Shown: positions 37,171 through 45,625 of the stretch, piece by piece
Layout: each line of letters opens with the position of its first letter
Position numbering within the stretch: position 1 is the stretch's first letter
Source: Arthrobacter sp. S41
GTDB taxonomy: Bacteria > Actinomycetota > Actinomycetes > Actinomycetales > Micrococcaceae
DNA: 64,000 nt
Direction: 5' to 3'
Assembly (NCBI RefSeq): GCF_004320535.1
Contig: NZ_SIHY01000002.1
Location: 372,001 to 436,000 of the forward strand
The notes under the pieces: generated by a model
Told to the model about the DNA's origin: nothing
Database searches by the model: none
What the model saw: only the letters and a program-made list of their open reading frames with translations
Made by a program: the position numbers and the translations under genes

Positions 37171-38007
37171 TTAGAACTGGTAGTCGACGACCAGCGGTGA
37201 GTGGTCGGAGAAGCGCAAATCGTAGGCCGAGGCACGGTCTACGTGGGACTTGATGGCCTTGTCGGCAAGGGCGGGGGTGGCCATGTGGTAGTCGATACGC
37301 CAACCTGCGTCGTTGTCGAAGGCCTGCCCACGGAAGGACCACCAGGTGTAGGGGCCCTGTGCATCGCCGGCGAGCTCGCGGGCCACGTCCTTGTAGCCCG
37401 TCTCACCGAAGAAGCCGTCAAAGTAGGCGATCTCCTCGTCCATCACACCGGCGCGCTTATTGTGGTTTGGCTTCCAGTTTTTGATGTCCTTCTCGGTGTG
37501 CACGACGTTCAGATCGCCCACCACCAGAACATGGTCCTTCTCATTTTTCAGCTCGACTAGGCGCACGTTCATGCGCTGCAAAAAGCGGTACTTATCTTCC
37601 TGCTTTTGCGTGCCCAGTTCGCCGGAGTGCACATAGGCGGAGACGACGGTGAAGATCTCGCCGTTGACCTCGAAGTCTGCTTCGACCCAACGGCCGGATT
37701 CTGCGAAGTACTCCTCGCCGATGTTTTCGCGCACGGCAACCGGTTGAAGGCGCGAGAGTACAGCCACGCCAGCGCGGCCCTTGTCCTTGGCTTCGGCGTG
37801 CAAAATGTGCCAGCCCTCGCCGATCAGATCGCGCAGGACTTGATCCGGTGCGCGCACTTCTTGCAGGCACAGGATGTCGACGTCGCGGGCGGCGATCCAG
37901 TCGGCCATATTGCGCTTGTAGGCGGCGCGAATGCCGTTGACGTTGACCGACGCAACGCGCAAAGCGCCGGCGTCCTTGCTCAGAATTTCCACGCTGGTAG
38001 GTATCAC
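37171..38007 (-). CDS. xth: exodeoxyribonuclease III (AP endonuclease, ExoA/XthA type)
   Basis: 278 aa EEP-fold nuclease for base-excision repair. Motifs: RVASVNVNGIRAAYKR (about 17-32) with the Asn metal ligand, ILCLQEVRAPD with catalytic Glu, VVGDLNVVHTEKDIKNW with Asp-Asn, and the C-terminal DYHMATPAL and SDHSPLVVDY with the catalytic His. The start is GTG 38007; a GTG at 37992 is an alternative. It heads the unit with trpS. Confidence 0.93.
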   Translation of the reverse strand: MIPTSVEILSKDAGALRVASVNVNGIRAAYKRNMADWIAARDVDILCLQEVRAPDQVLRDLIGEGWHILHAEAKDKGRAGVAVLSRLQPVAVRENIGEEYFAESGRWVEADFEVNGEIFTVVSAYVHSGELGTQKQEDKYRFLQRMNVRLVELKNEKDHVLVVGDLNVVHTEKDIKNWKPNHNKRAGVMDEEIAYFDGFFGETGYKDVARELAGDAQGPYTWWSFRGQAFDNDAGWRIDYHMATPALADKAIKSHVDRASAYDLRFSDHSPLVVDYQF

Positions 38008-38065
38008 CTAACCAGCTTACAAAATTCTGCGACCAATTACGCGTTGATCACCTCTGAGCCGAATG

Positions 38066-38092
38066 AGAAAGGGCAACGCGTGTGCGTTGCCC
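38066..38092 (-). terminator. terminator of the small membrane protein gene
   Basis: GGGCAACGC at 38071-38079 pairs perfectly with GCGTTGCCC at 38084-38092, followed on the minus strand by TTTCTCATT. It lies just past the stop at 38100. Confidence 0.8.
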
Positions 38093-38099
38093 CAAAGTG

Positions 38100-38597
38100 T
38101 TAGTCGATTATTTCGCCGTCCATCGGCTTGGCCGGCTTGATCATGTCCCGCGCATTGGCGGCGGTCATCTGGATTGTCTCCAGTGCCCGATCGATCATCG
38201 CCTCGGACTCCGGGCCGTTGGCCGCACGCTGTTCGGAGACCACGCGGGCCTGGACCTGGACGATCTTGAACGAGTGGTCCAGCTTCATATCGCGCTGGCT
38301 GGTGGACTCATCAACCACCACGGTGCCGGCCTGGGCACGCGGGGTGGCCGCGGCGGTGGCTTCACGCAAGGAGGTGTTGATCCGATCGGCCCCACGCTTG
38401 AGGCCGAACATCATGAAGGCGGCCAGCAGCAGCCAGCCAGCGGAAATCGCGACAACAAACCAGCCGACGATCTCGTTGGAGTTGGCGGCGAAGACCACTG
38501 CCACCAGAAGAACGATGACCATAACGGCCATTGCCAATGTTGATGCGTTCAGGGAGATCTTCTTGCCCTGCTTCGCGCTGCTGCCTAGAGGTTCCAT
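38100..38597 (-). CDS. hypothetical two-TM membrane protein
   Basis: 165 aa from ATG 38597 (MEPLGSSAKQGKKISL). Two adjacent TM helices at about 20-65 (LAMAVMVIVLLVAVVF and IVGWFVVAISAGWLLLAAFMMFGL) are followed by a cytoplasmic, probably helical region with many charged residues, ending in DMIKPAKPMDGEIID. I do not recognise a family. The tail contains RVVSEQRAANGPESEAMIDRALE, reminiscent of a coiled coil. It is flanked by exoA downstream and the GAP protein upstream, all minus strand. Confidence 0.7.
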   Translation of the reverse strand: MEPLGSSAKQGKKISLNASTLAMAVMVIVLLVAVVFAANSNEIVGWFVVAISAGWLLLAAFMMFGLKRGADRINTSLREATAAATPRAQAGTVVVDESTSQRDMKLDHSFKIVQVQARVVSEQRAANGPESEAMIDRALETIQMTAANARDMIKPAKPMDGEIID

Positions 38598-38666
38598 AGC
38601 ACCAATTCTCGCACCACCTGCCCACCGCAAGCCAATTGGCGGCCCGCGCTTTCGCCCACAGCGTGG

Positions 38667-39449
38667 TTAGCCGAACAAGCTGTGCAGGTCCTGCCCGGAA
38701 AGGCATGCGCGAATGAGCAAGTATCCGCCGATGCCCACCACCCAGCCAAGGGTTTCCTGGGCGTAGGCCGAGGCTTTGGCCCCCATCTTCTGCATCCAGG
38801 CTTCGATGCGCGGGCCGGCGAGCGCACGGGCGCCAACCAGCACCAACGCCGGGACGATCATCACCAAGCAGTAGCCGATCAGCGCGAGCAGCTGCACGCT
38901 GGTGCCCCAGCCGGCACCCTGCATCACCCCGACGGCCGCCAGGTAGGGAAGCATCGTGGGCAGTTCCAAGAGGCCGGCGAACAGGGCCAGGGCAATCAGC
39001 CCGGTGCGGGTATCCAGCGCAGTTCCCAAACGGCTGCGCAAGCGCCGCGGCACCTGGCCGGTTGCGTCCGCCGGGCTCGGTGCCGGTCCTTCAGGTGCCG
39101 CGCCGCTATGCGCGATGGCTTTCTTCCGTGCGCTGGCTTCCTTCTGCGCATCGGTGCGGTAGGTGAGCGCCCAGATGATCATCAGCGCCCCGACCGCCAT
39201 TCCGGCCAGCCGGAAGATCCGGTGCTGGAAGATGCCGGGATCGATGAGCAGTAACCCGCTGCGCAGCAGCACCCCGACGATCCAGTAGAATCCGGCGATC
39301 ACCAGCAGGTAGGCCAGGACCTTGGCAATGGCTTCGCGGCGCCCCCGCAGCAGCAGCCACAGCGGAATGACCAGGGTGCCGATGCTAGTCGAGTCGATCA
39401 GCGCCAGGATGAGAAGGGATAGTTCGGGATTGCTCGTCATGATGTCCAT
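38667..39449 (-). CDS. GAP (Sap, sulfolipid-1-addressing) family membrane protein
   Basis: 260 aa with about six TM segments. The start region SLLILALIDSTSIGTLVIPLWLLLRGRR matches the GAP/Sap family, which is distantly LysE-like and in mycobacteria takes part in export of cell-wall lipids. Function outside mycobacteria is unknown. A charged cytoplasmic loop at about 105-155 separates the two three-TM halves. ATG 39449 is chosen by hydrophobic N-terminus, with ATG 39440 as the alternative. It is divergent from the sensor kinase at 39559 across 109 bp, so it could be a target of that two-component system. Confidence 0.75.
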   Translation of the reverse strand: MDIMTSNPELSLLILALIDSTSIGTLVIPLWLLLRGRREAIAKVLAYLLVIAGFYWIVGVLLRSGLLLIDPGIFQHRIFRLAGMAVGALMIIWALTYRTDAQKEASARKKAIAHSGAAPEGPAPSPADATGQVPRRLRSRLGTALDTRTGLIALALFAGLLELPTMLPYLAAVGVMQGAGWGTSVQLLALIGYCLVMIVPALVLVGARALAGPRIEAWMQKMGAKASAYAQETLGWVVGIGGYLLIRACLSGQDLHSLFG

Positions 39450-39558
39450 GGTTTCCACTGTTCCGCGCCCTGCCGATTCGCGGTATCGGCCAGTGGGCTG
39501 CGCTTTCTCCTCCTTAAGGGGGATACCGGCGGGCAGCCAGTTCGGGGATGCTGGAAGC

Positions 39559-40722
39559 ATGAACTTCATTCGGCGGATGGGCAGCGGAGACAAGGAACCC
39601 GAGGTCGTCGGCACCTATCTGGTGCTCACCGTCATCTTGCATCTTTCGGGACTGGCCAATCCCCCATGGTCCGCGATCCGCGGATACGAATGGATCGTCC
39701 TGCTGCTCTTCGGCTTGGCCGCCGTGCTGGTCCGTCGCCGTTTTCTCGTAGCCAGCTCCGTGGCCATGCTGCTCGCCGGCGCCGGCCTGCTGGCCGTGGG
39801 CAGCATCGGCGGATACTTCCTGGTCTTCGAGTGCGTCTTCGGGCTGTTCCTGCTCGGTTCGGTCCGCACCCGAACGGTGGCGCTGGCGCTGCTGTGCCTG
39901 GCCGCCATCTCGCTGGCCATCGCCACCTGGCTAGGCACCCGGAATCCGCAGGAAGTGGTGCTGGCCCTGCTCATGGCCGGTTTCATCCTCTTCACCCCGA
40001 TGCTCTGGGCGGAGAATGTGCGCACCGCGAAGGAACTGGCCCGGGCAGAAGCCCAGCGGGCAGAGGCGGTCCAGTCGGCGGCCGATGCCCGCGAAGACCA
40101 ACTTGTCGCCGAGCACGAGTTTTCTCGCGTCCAGGAGCGCACCGCGTTGGCCCGCGAGATGCATGACGTGCTCTCGGCCCGGTTCTCCTCAATCGCCCTG
40201 CTCTCCGGCGCCCTGCTTCCGGCCGCACCCCCGGCGGTGCGGGCTCCGTTGCAGAGCATCCGCGATGAGTCGGTTTCCGGCTTGGAGGACATGGCCGCAA
40301 TGGTGCGGATGCTGCATGCCGGCGGCCCTGCGCTGCAGGCGCGGATCGAGGACCTGCCCGAGCTGGTGGCCGGATTCGGCAGCCCGGTGCGCTGGGAGTA
40401 CCGGGTGGCGCATCCGCAGCGCTTCGGCCCGGCGGTGCATACCGCCGCGCACCGCACGGTCTGCGAGCTGCTGGTCAACCACGCCAAGCATGCACCGGGC
40501 ACTACCCTGGAACTTAGCGTGATCCAGGAGAAGGGCCTGGCGATCACGGCGAGCAACGGGCTGCGCCAGGACGCCGGCCGCGCCCCCGGAGCGGGGACCG
40601 GGCTGGAGAATATCCGGACCCGAGTCGCCGCGCTCGATGGGCGGTTCGAGGTGCGCACCGGCCCGGATTTCGAGGTGCGCGTGGAATTCCCCGGACCAAT
40701 TGAAGCAATGGAGAAGCCGTGA
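39559..40722 (+). CDS. NarL-type sensor histidine kinase
   Basis: 387 aa. Several TM helices fill about 18-160. A coiled-coil linker (about 160-205, rich in Glu/Ala/Arg) leads to the HisKA_3 phosphoacceptor box ALAREMHDVLSARFSSIALLSG (His near 210). The ATPase domain at about 290-385 carries TVCELLVNHAKHAPGT (N box) and GAGTGLENIRTRVAAL (G box), and ends with a complete last strand FEVRVEFPGP. An Asn-poor D box (ITASNG) is degenerate. Its stop overlaps the regulator GTG by 4 bp (GTGA). The signal is unknown. Confidence 0.9.
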   Translation: MNFIRRMGSGDKEPEVVGTYLVLTVILHLSGLANPPWSAIRGYEWIVLLLFGLAAVLVRRRFLVASSVAMLLAGAGLLAVGSIGGYFLVFECVFGLFLLGSVRTRTVALALLCLAAISLAIATWLGTRNPQEVVLALLMAGFILFTPMLWAENVRTAKELARAEAQRAEAVQSAADAREDQLVAEHEFSRVQERTALAREMHDVLSARFSSIALLSGALLPAAPPAVRAPLQSIRDESVSGLEDMAAMVRMLHAGGPALQARIEDLPELVAGFGSPVRWEYRVAHPQRFGPAVHTAAHRTVCELLVNHAKHAPGTTLELSVIQEKGLAITASNGLRQDAGRAPGAGTGLENIRTRVAALDGRFEVRTGPDFEVRVEFPGPIEAMEKP

Positions 40723-41381
40723 AAGTCCTGATCGTCGATGACCATGCCACCGTGCGCATGGGGATCCGGCTGGTGCTGCAGGCCGCGGAAGACCTGGAAG
40801 TCGTGGGCGAAGCGGCCGACGGGCGATCGGCCATTTCCATGGCCCGTGCCCTGTCCCCCGACGTCATCCTGATGGACCTGCGCATGCCGGTGCTCGATGG
40901 CATCGAGGCCACCAAGGCGCTGCATGGCAGCTGCCGCGTCGTGGTGCTCACGACCTTCGATGACGACCAGTACCTTTTTGGCGCGCTGCAGGCCGGGGCG
41001 CACGGGTTCCTGCTCAAGAGCGCCGAACCGCAGGCGATCATCATGGGCGTGCGTGCCGCCGGCCGCGGCGAATCGGTGCTGGATCCGCAGGTGACTGCGC
41101 GGATTCTGGCCCGGGCGCTGGCGCCGGAGCCCGGCATCGCGAAGCTGCCTGATGGCTTGACCGGCAGGGAACGCGAGGTGCTCGACGGGTTGGCCGAAGG
41201 GCTGAGCAACCCGCAATTGGCGCAGCGGCTGGGCATCGGGCAGAGCACCGTGAAGACGCATGTCTCCCAGGTGCTGGCCAAACTCGGAGTCTCGACCCGG
41301 CTGCAGGCGGCGAAGATCGCCTACGCGGCTACCAGCTCACCAGGCAGAAGGGGTGCTCCTGCGGATCCAGGTACACCCTGA
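40719..41381 (+). CDS. NarL/LuxR-type response regulator
   Basis: 220 aa. The receiver domain (about 1-120) has the acidic pair VDDH, phosphoacceptor Asp in VILMDLRMPVLDG (about 53) and Lys in FLLKSAEP. The LuxR HTH at about 145-205 has LTGREREVLDGLAEGLSN and GQSTVKTHVSQVLAKLG. The GTG start overlaps the kinase stop. The 3' end overlaps the convergent VOC gene by 53 bp, so the last 17 codons are shared with the antisense strand. Confidence 0.92.
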   Translation: MKVLIVDDHATVRMGIRLVLQAAEDLEVVGEAADGRSAISMARALSPDVILMDLRMPVLDGIEATKALHGSCRVVVLTTFDDDQYLFGALQAGAHGFLLKSAEPQAIIMGVRAAGRGESVLDPQVTARILARALAPEPGIAKLPDGLTGREREVLDGLAEGLSNPQLAQRLGIGQSTVKTHVSQVLAKLGVSTRLQAAKIAYAATSSPGRRGAPADPGTP

Positions 41382-41685
41382 AGGTCTTGGACCCTTCGCC
41401 GGTCCAGCGCGCGCCAAGGTGCAGCACCTGTTCTTCGGCCAGGTCCAGATCCTTGACCTTCACGTCGATATGCGCCTGCTGCGGGTGCACGTGCCCGGGC
41501 CATTGCGGGGCCACGTACGGGCTGACCGCCTGGAAGGCGAGCGCCGGGTGGTCCGGGGCGTCGCCGATGGACACCCAGTCCGGCTCGTTGTCGATGCGCA
41601 CCATTCCCAGGAGCTGTTCGTAGAATTCGGCCAGTGCATCGGGGTCTTCGCAGTCGATGACCATGGCCTGCCATGTGCCAATCAT
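41329..41685 (-). CDS. VOC family (glyoxalase-like) protein
   Basis: 118 aa single-domain vicinal-oxygen-chelate protein. It starts WQAMVIDCEDPDALAEFYEQLLG, the common beta-alpha-beta entry, and ends YLDPQEHPFCLVSW with the C-terminal metal-site His-Pro-Phe-Cys pattern of the Glyoxalase_6 group. HIDVKVKDLDLAEEQVLHLGA is the second half-repeat. No substrate can be assigned. It is convergent with and overlaps the response regulator by 53 bp. Confidence 0.85.
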   Translation of the reverse strand: MIGTWQAMVIDCEDPDALAEFYEQLLGMVRIDNEPDWVSIGDAPDHPALAFQAVSPYVAPQWPGHVHPQQAHIDVKVKDLDLAEEQVLHLGARWTGEGSKTFRVYLDPQEHPFCLVSW

Positions 41686-41717
41686 GGCCCCATTATGCGC
41701 GCAGGTTTTCCTCGCGT

Positions 41718-42617
41718 CTACCAGGATTCAGCCATTGCGCAGGCGCAGTGCTCGATCAGCGCCTGCACGCGGGCGGGGATGCGCACTCCGCGCGGGGTGA
41801 TGGCCACCACCGCATTGGGATAGTTCGGCGCCTTGAGGTCGCGGAAGGCCAGCGGCCGGCCCTCCACGGAGACTTCGGCGTTATTCGGCCGGCGCATCAG
41901 CAGCCCGTAGCCCAGCCCGCGCCCGACCATGGCGGAGACCAGGATCATCTGCGGGACGGCGGCGACGATTTTCGGGGTCAGCCCCTGCGAGGCGAAGAGC
42001 TGCATCTGGTGATCGGTGCTCGGTTCGGACTCGTACATGATCAGCGGCTCTTCGGCCAGGTCGGCCAATTCCAGCGGGCGCTTGAGCTTGGCCAACCGGT
42101 GCTCGGGGTGCAGCACCACATGCATCTCGGTGCGGTAGATTTCCTGCTTGTCCAGATCCGCGGGCAGCGAGAGGTCGTAGACAAAGGCGACATCCAGTTC
42201 GCCATTGCGCAGTGCCGGCAGCAGTTCGGCATGGGTTCCCACGCGCACTTCCAGCTGCACGTCGGGGTGCTTGAATCCTTCGAGCGTGGCCGGAATCAGG
42301 TGGGGTGAGAGGGAAGCGAAGCAGCCAAAGCGCACCGGGCCGCGTAATTTTCCGTCGCTTTGCGGGAAGGTGGCGCTCAGTTCGCCAACGTCGACCAGGA
42401 TTTTTCGGGCCATCTGCGCGAAGTGGTGCCCGGAGGCGGTGAGCGAAAAGCCGTGTGCCTTGCGGCGCAGGCACAGGCTCTCCCCGGCCTGTCTTTCGAT
42501 CGCGGTAATGGCCTGGGACAACGCCGATTCGGAGATCCGTAGTTCGCTGGCCGCCGAGCCGAGGGTTGTGTGCCCGGGTAGCTCGGCCATGATTTCCAAA
42601 TGGCGCATCGAATACAT
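41718..42617 (-). CDS. LysR family transcriptional regulator
   Basis: 299 aa. An N-terminal winged HTH (about 1-60, MRHLEIMAELPGHTTLGSAASEL ... SESALSQAITAIERQAG) is followed by a LysR substrate-binding domain (about 90-295) with the usual GPVRFGCFASL start and GLGYGLLMRR. It is divergently transcribed from the MHS transporter at 42746. LTTRs often control the adjacent divergent gene, so that transporter is the likely target and its substrate the likely co-inducer. The sequence is notably GC-rich. Confidence 0.9.
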   Translation of the reverse strand: MYSMRHLEIMAELPGHTTLGSAASELRISESALSQAITAIERQAGESLCLRRKAHGFSLTASGHHFAQMARKILVDVGELSATFPQSDGKLRGPVRFGCFASLSPHLIPATLEGFKHPDVQLEVRVGTHAELLPALRNGELDVAFVYDLSLPADLDKQEIYRTEMHVVLHPEHRLAKLKRPLELADLAEEPLIMYESEPSTDHQMQLFASQGLTPKIVAAVPQMILVSAMVGRGLGYGLLMRRPNNAEVSVEGRPLAFRDLKAPNYPNAVVAITPRGVRIPARVQALIEHCACAMAESW

Positions 42618-42635
42618 AAGCTCACCTTCAGAAGT

Positions 42636-42697
42636 TGTGCATAAATTTGAAGTTTACCTTACCTGTATCCACTGTCACACTGAAGTTATCCACAACT
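42636..42697. promoter_or_regulatory. LysR/MFS intergenic region with AGTTGTG...CACAACT and two DnaA-box-like sites
   Basis: AGTTGTG at 42633-42639 is the inverse of CACAACT at 42691-42697, a candidate split operator. The same positions contain TGTGCATAA (42636-42644, reverse TTATGCACA) and TTATCCACA (42686-42694), which match the DnaA-box consensus TTATNCACA on opposite strands. This may be coincidence with an LTTR operator. Confidence 0.35.
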
Positions 42698-42745
42698 CAG
42701 GGTCGAGTGACAGGTGTCCGAGCCCCCGCTCGCAAGGGAAGCTTC

Positions 42746-44131
42746 ATGACAACAGCACACGCCATCAAGGCGAACCAACGACGCGTCGCCTTCGCCACCG
42801 TCATCGGCACCACCGTGGAGTGGTACGACTTCTTCATCTACGCCACCGCCGCCGACTTGGTCTTCTCCAAGCTCTTCTTTGAACCCGCAGGCCAGGAGAT
42901 TGCGCTGCTGATCTCCTTCGCCTCGGTAGGCCTATCCTTCCTCTTCCGCCCACTCGGTGCGTTTTTGGCCGGGCACTTTGGCGACAAAATCGGCCGCCGG
43001 GCCATGCCGGTACTCACCCTGGCGCTGATGGGTGCCTACACCACGCTGATCGGCGTTCTGCCGACCTACGAAACCGCTGGACTATGGGCGCCGGTGCTGC
43101 TCTTGTTATTGCGCATCTTGCAGGGTATCTCGGCCGGTGGCGAATGGGGCGGAGCGGTGCTCATGGCGGTGGAGCACGCACCCGAAGGCCACCGAGGCCG
43201 AAATGGTTCCTACCCGCAGGTTGGCGTGCCGCTGGGCATGCTGCTCGCCTCGGGCACCATGGCACTGATGACCGGGGTGGTTTCTCCGGGCGACGCGTTT
43301 ATGGCCTGGGGCTGGCGAGTGCCATTCCTCGTCTCGATTGTGCTGATCCTGGTGGGCTACTTTGTCCGCCGGTCCGTGGACGAGTCCCCGGTGTTCGAGG
43401 AGATCGCCGAGCACAAGGCGCAGACCAAGGTGCCGGTCTTGGTGCTGTTCAAAAAACACTGGCCGCTGGTCATCGTCGCCGCGCTGGTATTTGCCGGCAA
43501 CAATGCCGCCGGGTACATGACCACCGGCGGGTTCTTCCAGTCCTACACCACCAACCCAGAAGGCCCCATTGGCCTGGAGCGCACCGATGTGCTGGTGGCG
43601 GTGGCCTTTGGTGCCGCGATCTGGCTGGTCATGACCCTAGTGGCCGGGCTGCTGTCAGATAAGATCGGCCGCAAGCGCACCTACCAGCTGGGCTTCATCG
43701 TCTTGGCGCTTTCGCTATTCCCGGTTTTTGCCCTCGTGAACACCGGCTCCTTGGGAATGCTCTACGTAGCCTTCGGGCTGTTCTCCATCGGCCTGGGTCT
43801 GACCTACGGCCCGCAGGCGGCGCTGTACTCCGAGCTCTTCCCCGCCTCGGTGCGTTTCTCCGGCGTTTCGATCTCCTACCCGATCGGAGCGATCGTCGGC
43901 GGCGCGTTTGCACCGACGATCGCTCAAGCGCTGGTGCAGGCCACCGGTGGAACCACTGCGGTGGCCGTGTACCTGCTGATTGTGGTGGCGGTATCCTTCA
44001 CCGCGGTCTCGCTGATTCGCGATCGCAGCGGCATCGATTTGTCCTTCCGCAACCAGGCCGAGCAGGAAGTCGGTGCCCTGGTCTTCGACGCGCGCCGTGC
44101 ACAGCCGGTGAAATCCACGCAAGACGCCTAA
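42746..44131 (+). CDS. MHS-type MFS transporter
   Basis: 461 aa, twelve TM segments. GTTVEWYDFFIYATAADLVFSKLFF at the N-terminus is the metabolite:H+ symporter signature (ProP, ShiA and KgtP relatives). GAFLAGHFGDKIGRRAMPV and LSDKIGRKRTYQLG are the two MFS loop motifs. RILQGISAGGEWGGAVLMAVEHAPEGHRG is typical of the group. The substrate (organic acid, shikimate-like or compatible solute) is not readable. ATG 42746 has AAGGGAAG about 7 bases upstream. It is divergent from a LysR gene and ends at its own terminator. Confidence 0.92.
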   Translation: MTTAHAIKANQRRVAFATVIGTTVEWYDFFIYATAADLVFSKLFFEPAGQEIALLISFASVGLSFLFRPLGAFLAGHFGDKIGRRAMPVLTLALMGAYTTLIGVLPTYETAGLWAPVLLLLLRILQGISAGGEWGGAVLMAVEHAPEGHRGRNGSYPQVGVPLGMLLASGTMALMTGVVSPGDAFMAWGWRVPFLVSIVLILVGYFVRRSVDESPVFEEIAEHKAQTKVPVLVLFKKHWPLVIVAALVFAGNNAAGYMTTGGFFQSYTTNPEGPIGLERTDVLVAVAFGAAIWLVMTLVAGLLSDKIGRKRTYQLGFIVLALSLFPVFALVNTGSLGMLYVAFGLFSIGLGLTYGPQAALYSELFPASVRFSGVSISYPIGAIVGGAFAPTIAQALVQATGGTTAVAVYLLIVVAVSFTAVSLIRDRSGIDLSFRNQAEQEVGALVFDARRAQPVKSTQDA

Positions 44132-44176
44132 TTAAACACGGAAGGCACGCCTTGTAAGCGGGCTTTCCGTGTTTAA
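44132..44176. terminator. terminator between the MFS and SHOCT genes
   Basis: TTAAACACGGAA at 44132-44143 and TTCCGTGTTTAA at 44165-44176 form the outer stem, with GC pairs continuing inside. It lies between convergent genes. Confidence 0.8.
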
Positions 44177-44179
44177 GGA

Positions 44180-44410
44180 TTACTTCTTGGTGCGTAAGAC
44201 TTCCAGACGCTGCCAGTACTCGGTGTCGTCGATCTCCCCGGGGGCGAAGCGTTCGCGCAACACCCCTTCTGCACTGGCCGGACCTTGGTGCTGCCAACGG
44301 CGGCGCTTGAAGGTGAAGATCAACAAGCCGATCACCAGGAACCAGAAAATCGGGAAGAACCAGAACGGGCCTGGTCCGTAGCTTGCGGCGTGGGCGAGAG
44401 TCGTGAACAT
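44180..44410 (-). CDS. SHOCT domain small membrane protein
   Basis: 76 aa from ATG 44410, which has AAGGAG five bases upstream; the longer frame to 44470 lacks that. One TM helix at about 12-32 (GPFWFFPIFWFLVIGLLIF) is followed by basic RRRW. The C-terminal SHOCT motif is EGVLRERFAPGEIDDTEYWQRLEVL. SHOCT helices occur at the ends of many short membrane proteins and are thought to mediate oligomerisation. Function unknown. Confidence 0.85.
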   Translation of the reverse strand: MFTTLAHAASYGPGPFWFFPIFWFLVIGLLIFTFKRRRWQHQGPASAEGVLRERFAPGEIDDTEYWQRLEVLRTKK

Positions 44411-44531
44411 GATGCTCCTTGGATCGTGGGAACTGATGCATCCACTCTCCCTCGTTCCGCCCGCCAGCACATCCGCCTACGGAAGACACTGTGCTCTGAC
44501 CGCGTACTCCCCCGGGCACACTGCCGGTACG

Positions 44532-44873
44532 CTAGGCCATGTATCGGGTGGTGCCCCGCTGATTGATGCGTTGCACCGTGCCCGGGATGGTGAATATGTC
44601 GATTATCAGCAAGATCCACAGCACGCCCAAAGGCACCCAGCCGATCAGGATGAAGGTCGTAGCCCAGCCGACGACACCCAGGGCCAGGTACACGACGCCC
44701 GCCACTACCTGTCCGAGGTAGAACTTGTGGATGCCCAGCTGGCCGAGGAAGAACCACAGTACATAGGCCAGCAGCATGCTCTTCTGGTTCACCACAACAA
44801 TGTGGTTGTTAATTTGGATGGGCTGCTGGTGCTCGTAGGGGCGCTGTGGCTGGCCGCCAGTATTTTCCGTCAT
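44532..44873 (-). CDS. TM2 domain membrane protein
   Basis: 113 aa. The N-terminal 30 residues are polar (QPQRPYEHQQPIQINN). The TM2 domain at about 30-100 contains AYVLWFFLGQLGIHKFYLGQ and a second helix pair ending IDIFTIPGTVQRIN, the standard GxxGxHRFYxG-like and DxxxI family features. Function unknown. It sits on the minus strand between the SHOCT gene and the second two-component system. Confidence 0.85.
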   Translation of the reverse strand: MTENTGGQPQRPYEHQQPIQINNHIVVVNQKSMLLAYVLWFFLGQLGIHKFYLGQVVAGVVYLALGVVGWATTFILIGWVPLGVLWILLIIDIFTIPGTVQRINQRGTTRYMA

Positions 44874-44955
44874 GGGTACCTCGCTAGTGATCGTTGTGTG
44901 ATGATTCCACCACTTTATCCGACAACTTGAGAATTGCGTCCCAATCCGGCGTGGG

Positions 44956-45625
44956 TTACGCGTTGCCCAGCGCTTGACCGGGCGCGATCAATCCGGATTC
45001 GTAGGCCAGGACCACCAGCGAGGTGCGATCGCGGACCCCTAGCTTGCCAATGATCCGCGAAACATGGGTTTTTGCGGTCAGCGGGGTGATAAAAAGTTCA
45101 GCTGCGATCTCCGCGTTGGTTTTCCCGGTGCCGATCTGCACCAGCACTTCGCGCTCCCGGGCGGTCAGCTCGGCCAGCCGCGGATCGTTGGGAAGCTTCT
45201 TCTGGATCCCGGCGGCCACTTGGCTCAGCAGGGTACGGGTGACACTGGGCGAGAGCAGCGAATCGCCTGCCGCCACAATGCGCACCGCCTCGATCAGCTG
45301 TGCCGGCTCGGTGTCTTTAACCAGGAACCCGCTGGCTCCGGCGCGGATCGAGTCCAGAATGTACTCTTCGAGCTCGAAGGTGGTCAGCATGATCACGCGG
45401 GGGCAGATCGGCGGTGATCTGCGCGGTCGCAGAAATTCCGTCACCGTGCGGCATGCGGATATCCATCAGTACGACATCCGGTTTGGTGGCGCGCGCCAGC
45501 TGCACCGCCTCGGTGCCACTGCCTGCGGTGCCCAGCACCGACATGTCGGCTTCGGCCTCCAGCAACGCGCTGAACCCGGCCCGAATCAGCGACTGGTCGT
45601 CGACTATCAGTACGCCGATGCTCAT
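44956..45625 (-). pseudogene. frameshifted NarL-type response regulator
   Basis: The receiver N-terminus (MSIGVLIVDDQSLIRAGF ... VVLMDIRMPHGDG, ATG at 45623-45625) is in one frame and the rest (RVIMLTTFELEEYILDSI ... LuxR HTH to GQALGNA) is in the next. The break falls in a run of five G on the plus strand at 45399-45403. Removing one restores a continuous 222-aa regulator (ITADLPRVIMLTTFE). Total length 670 nt equals 3n+1, consistent with one inserted base. It could be a genuine inactivation, phase variation or a homopolymer sequencing error. The HTH reads LTAREREVLVQIGTGKTNAEIA and is otherwise intact. Confidence 0.85.

Noticed and set aside
39615-41261. 548-codon open minus-strand frame across the sensor kinase
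   Set aside because: It is the GC-rich antisense of the two-component genes and has no credible start or motif.
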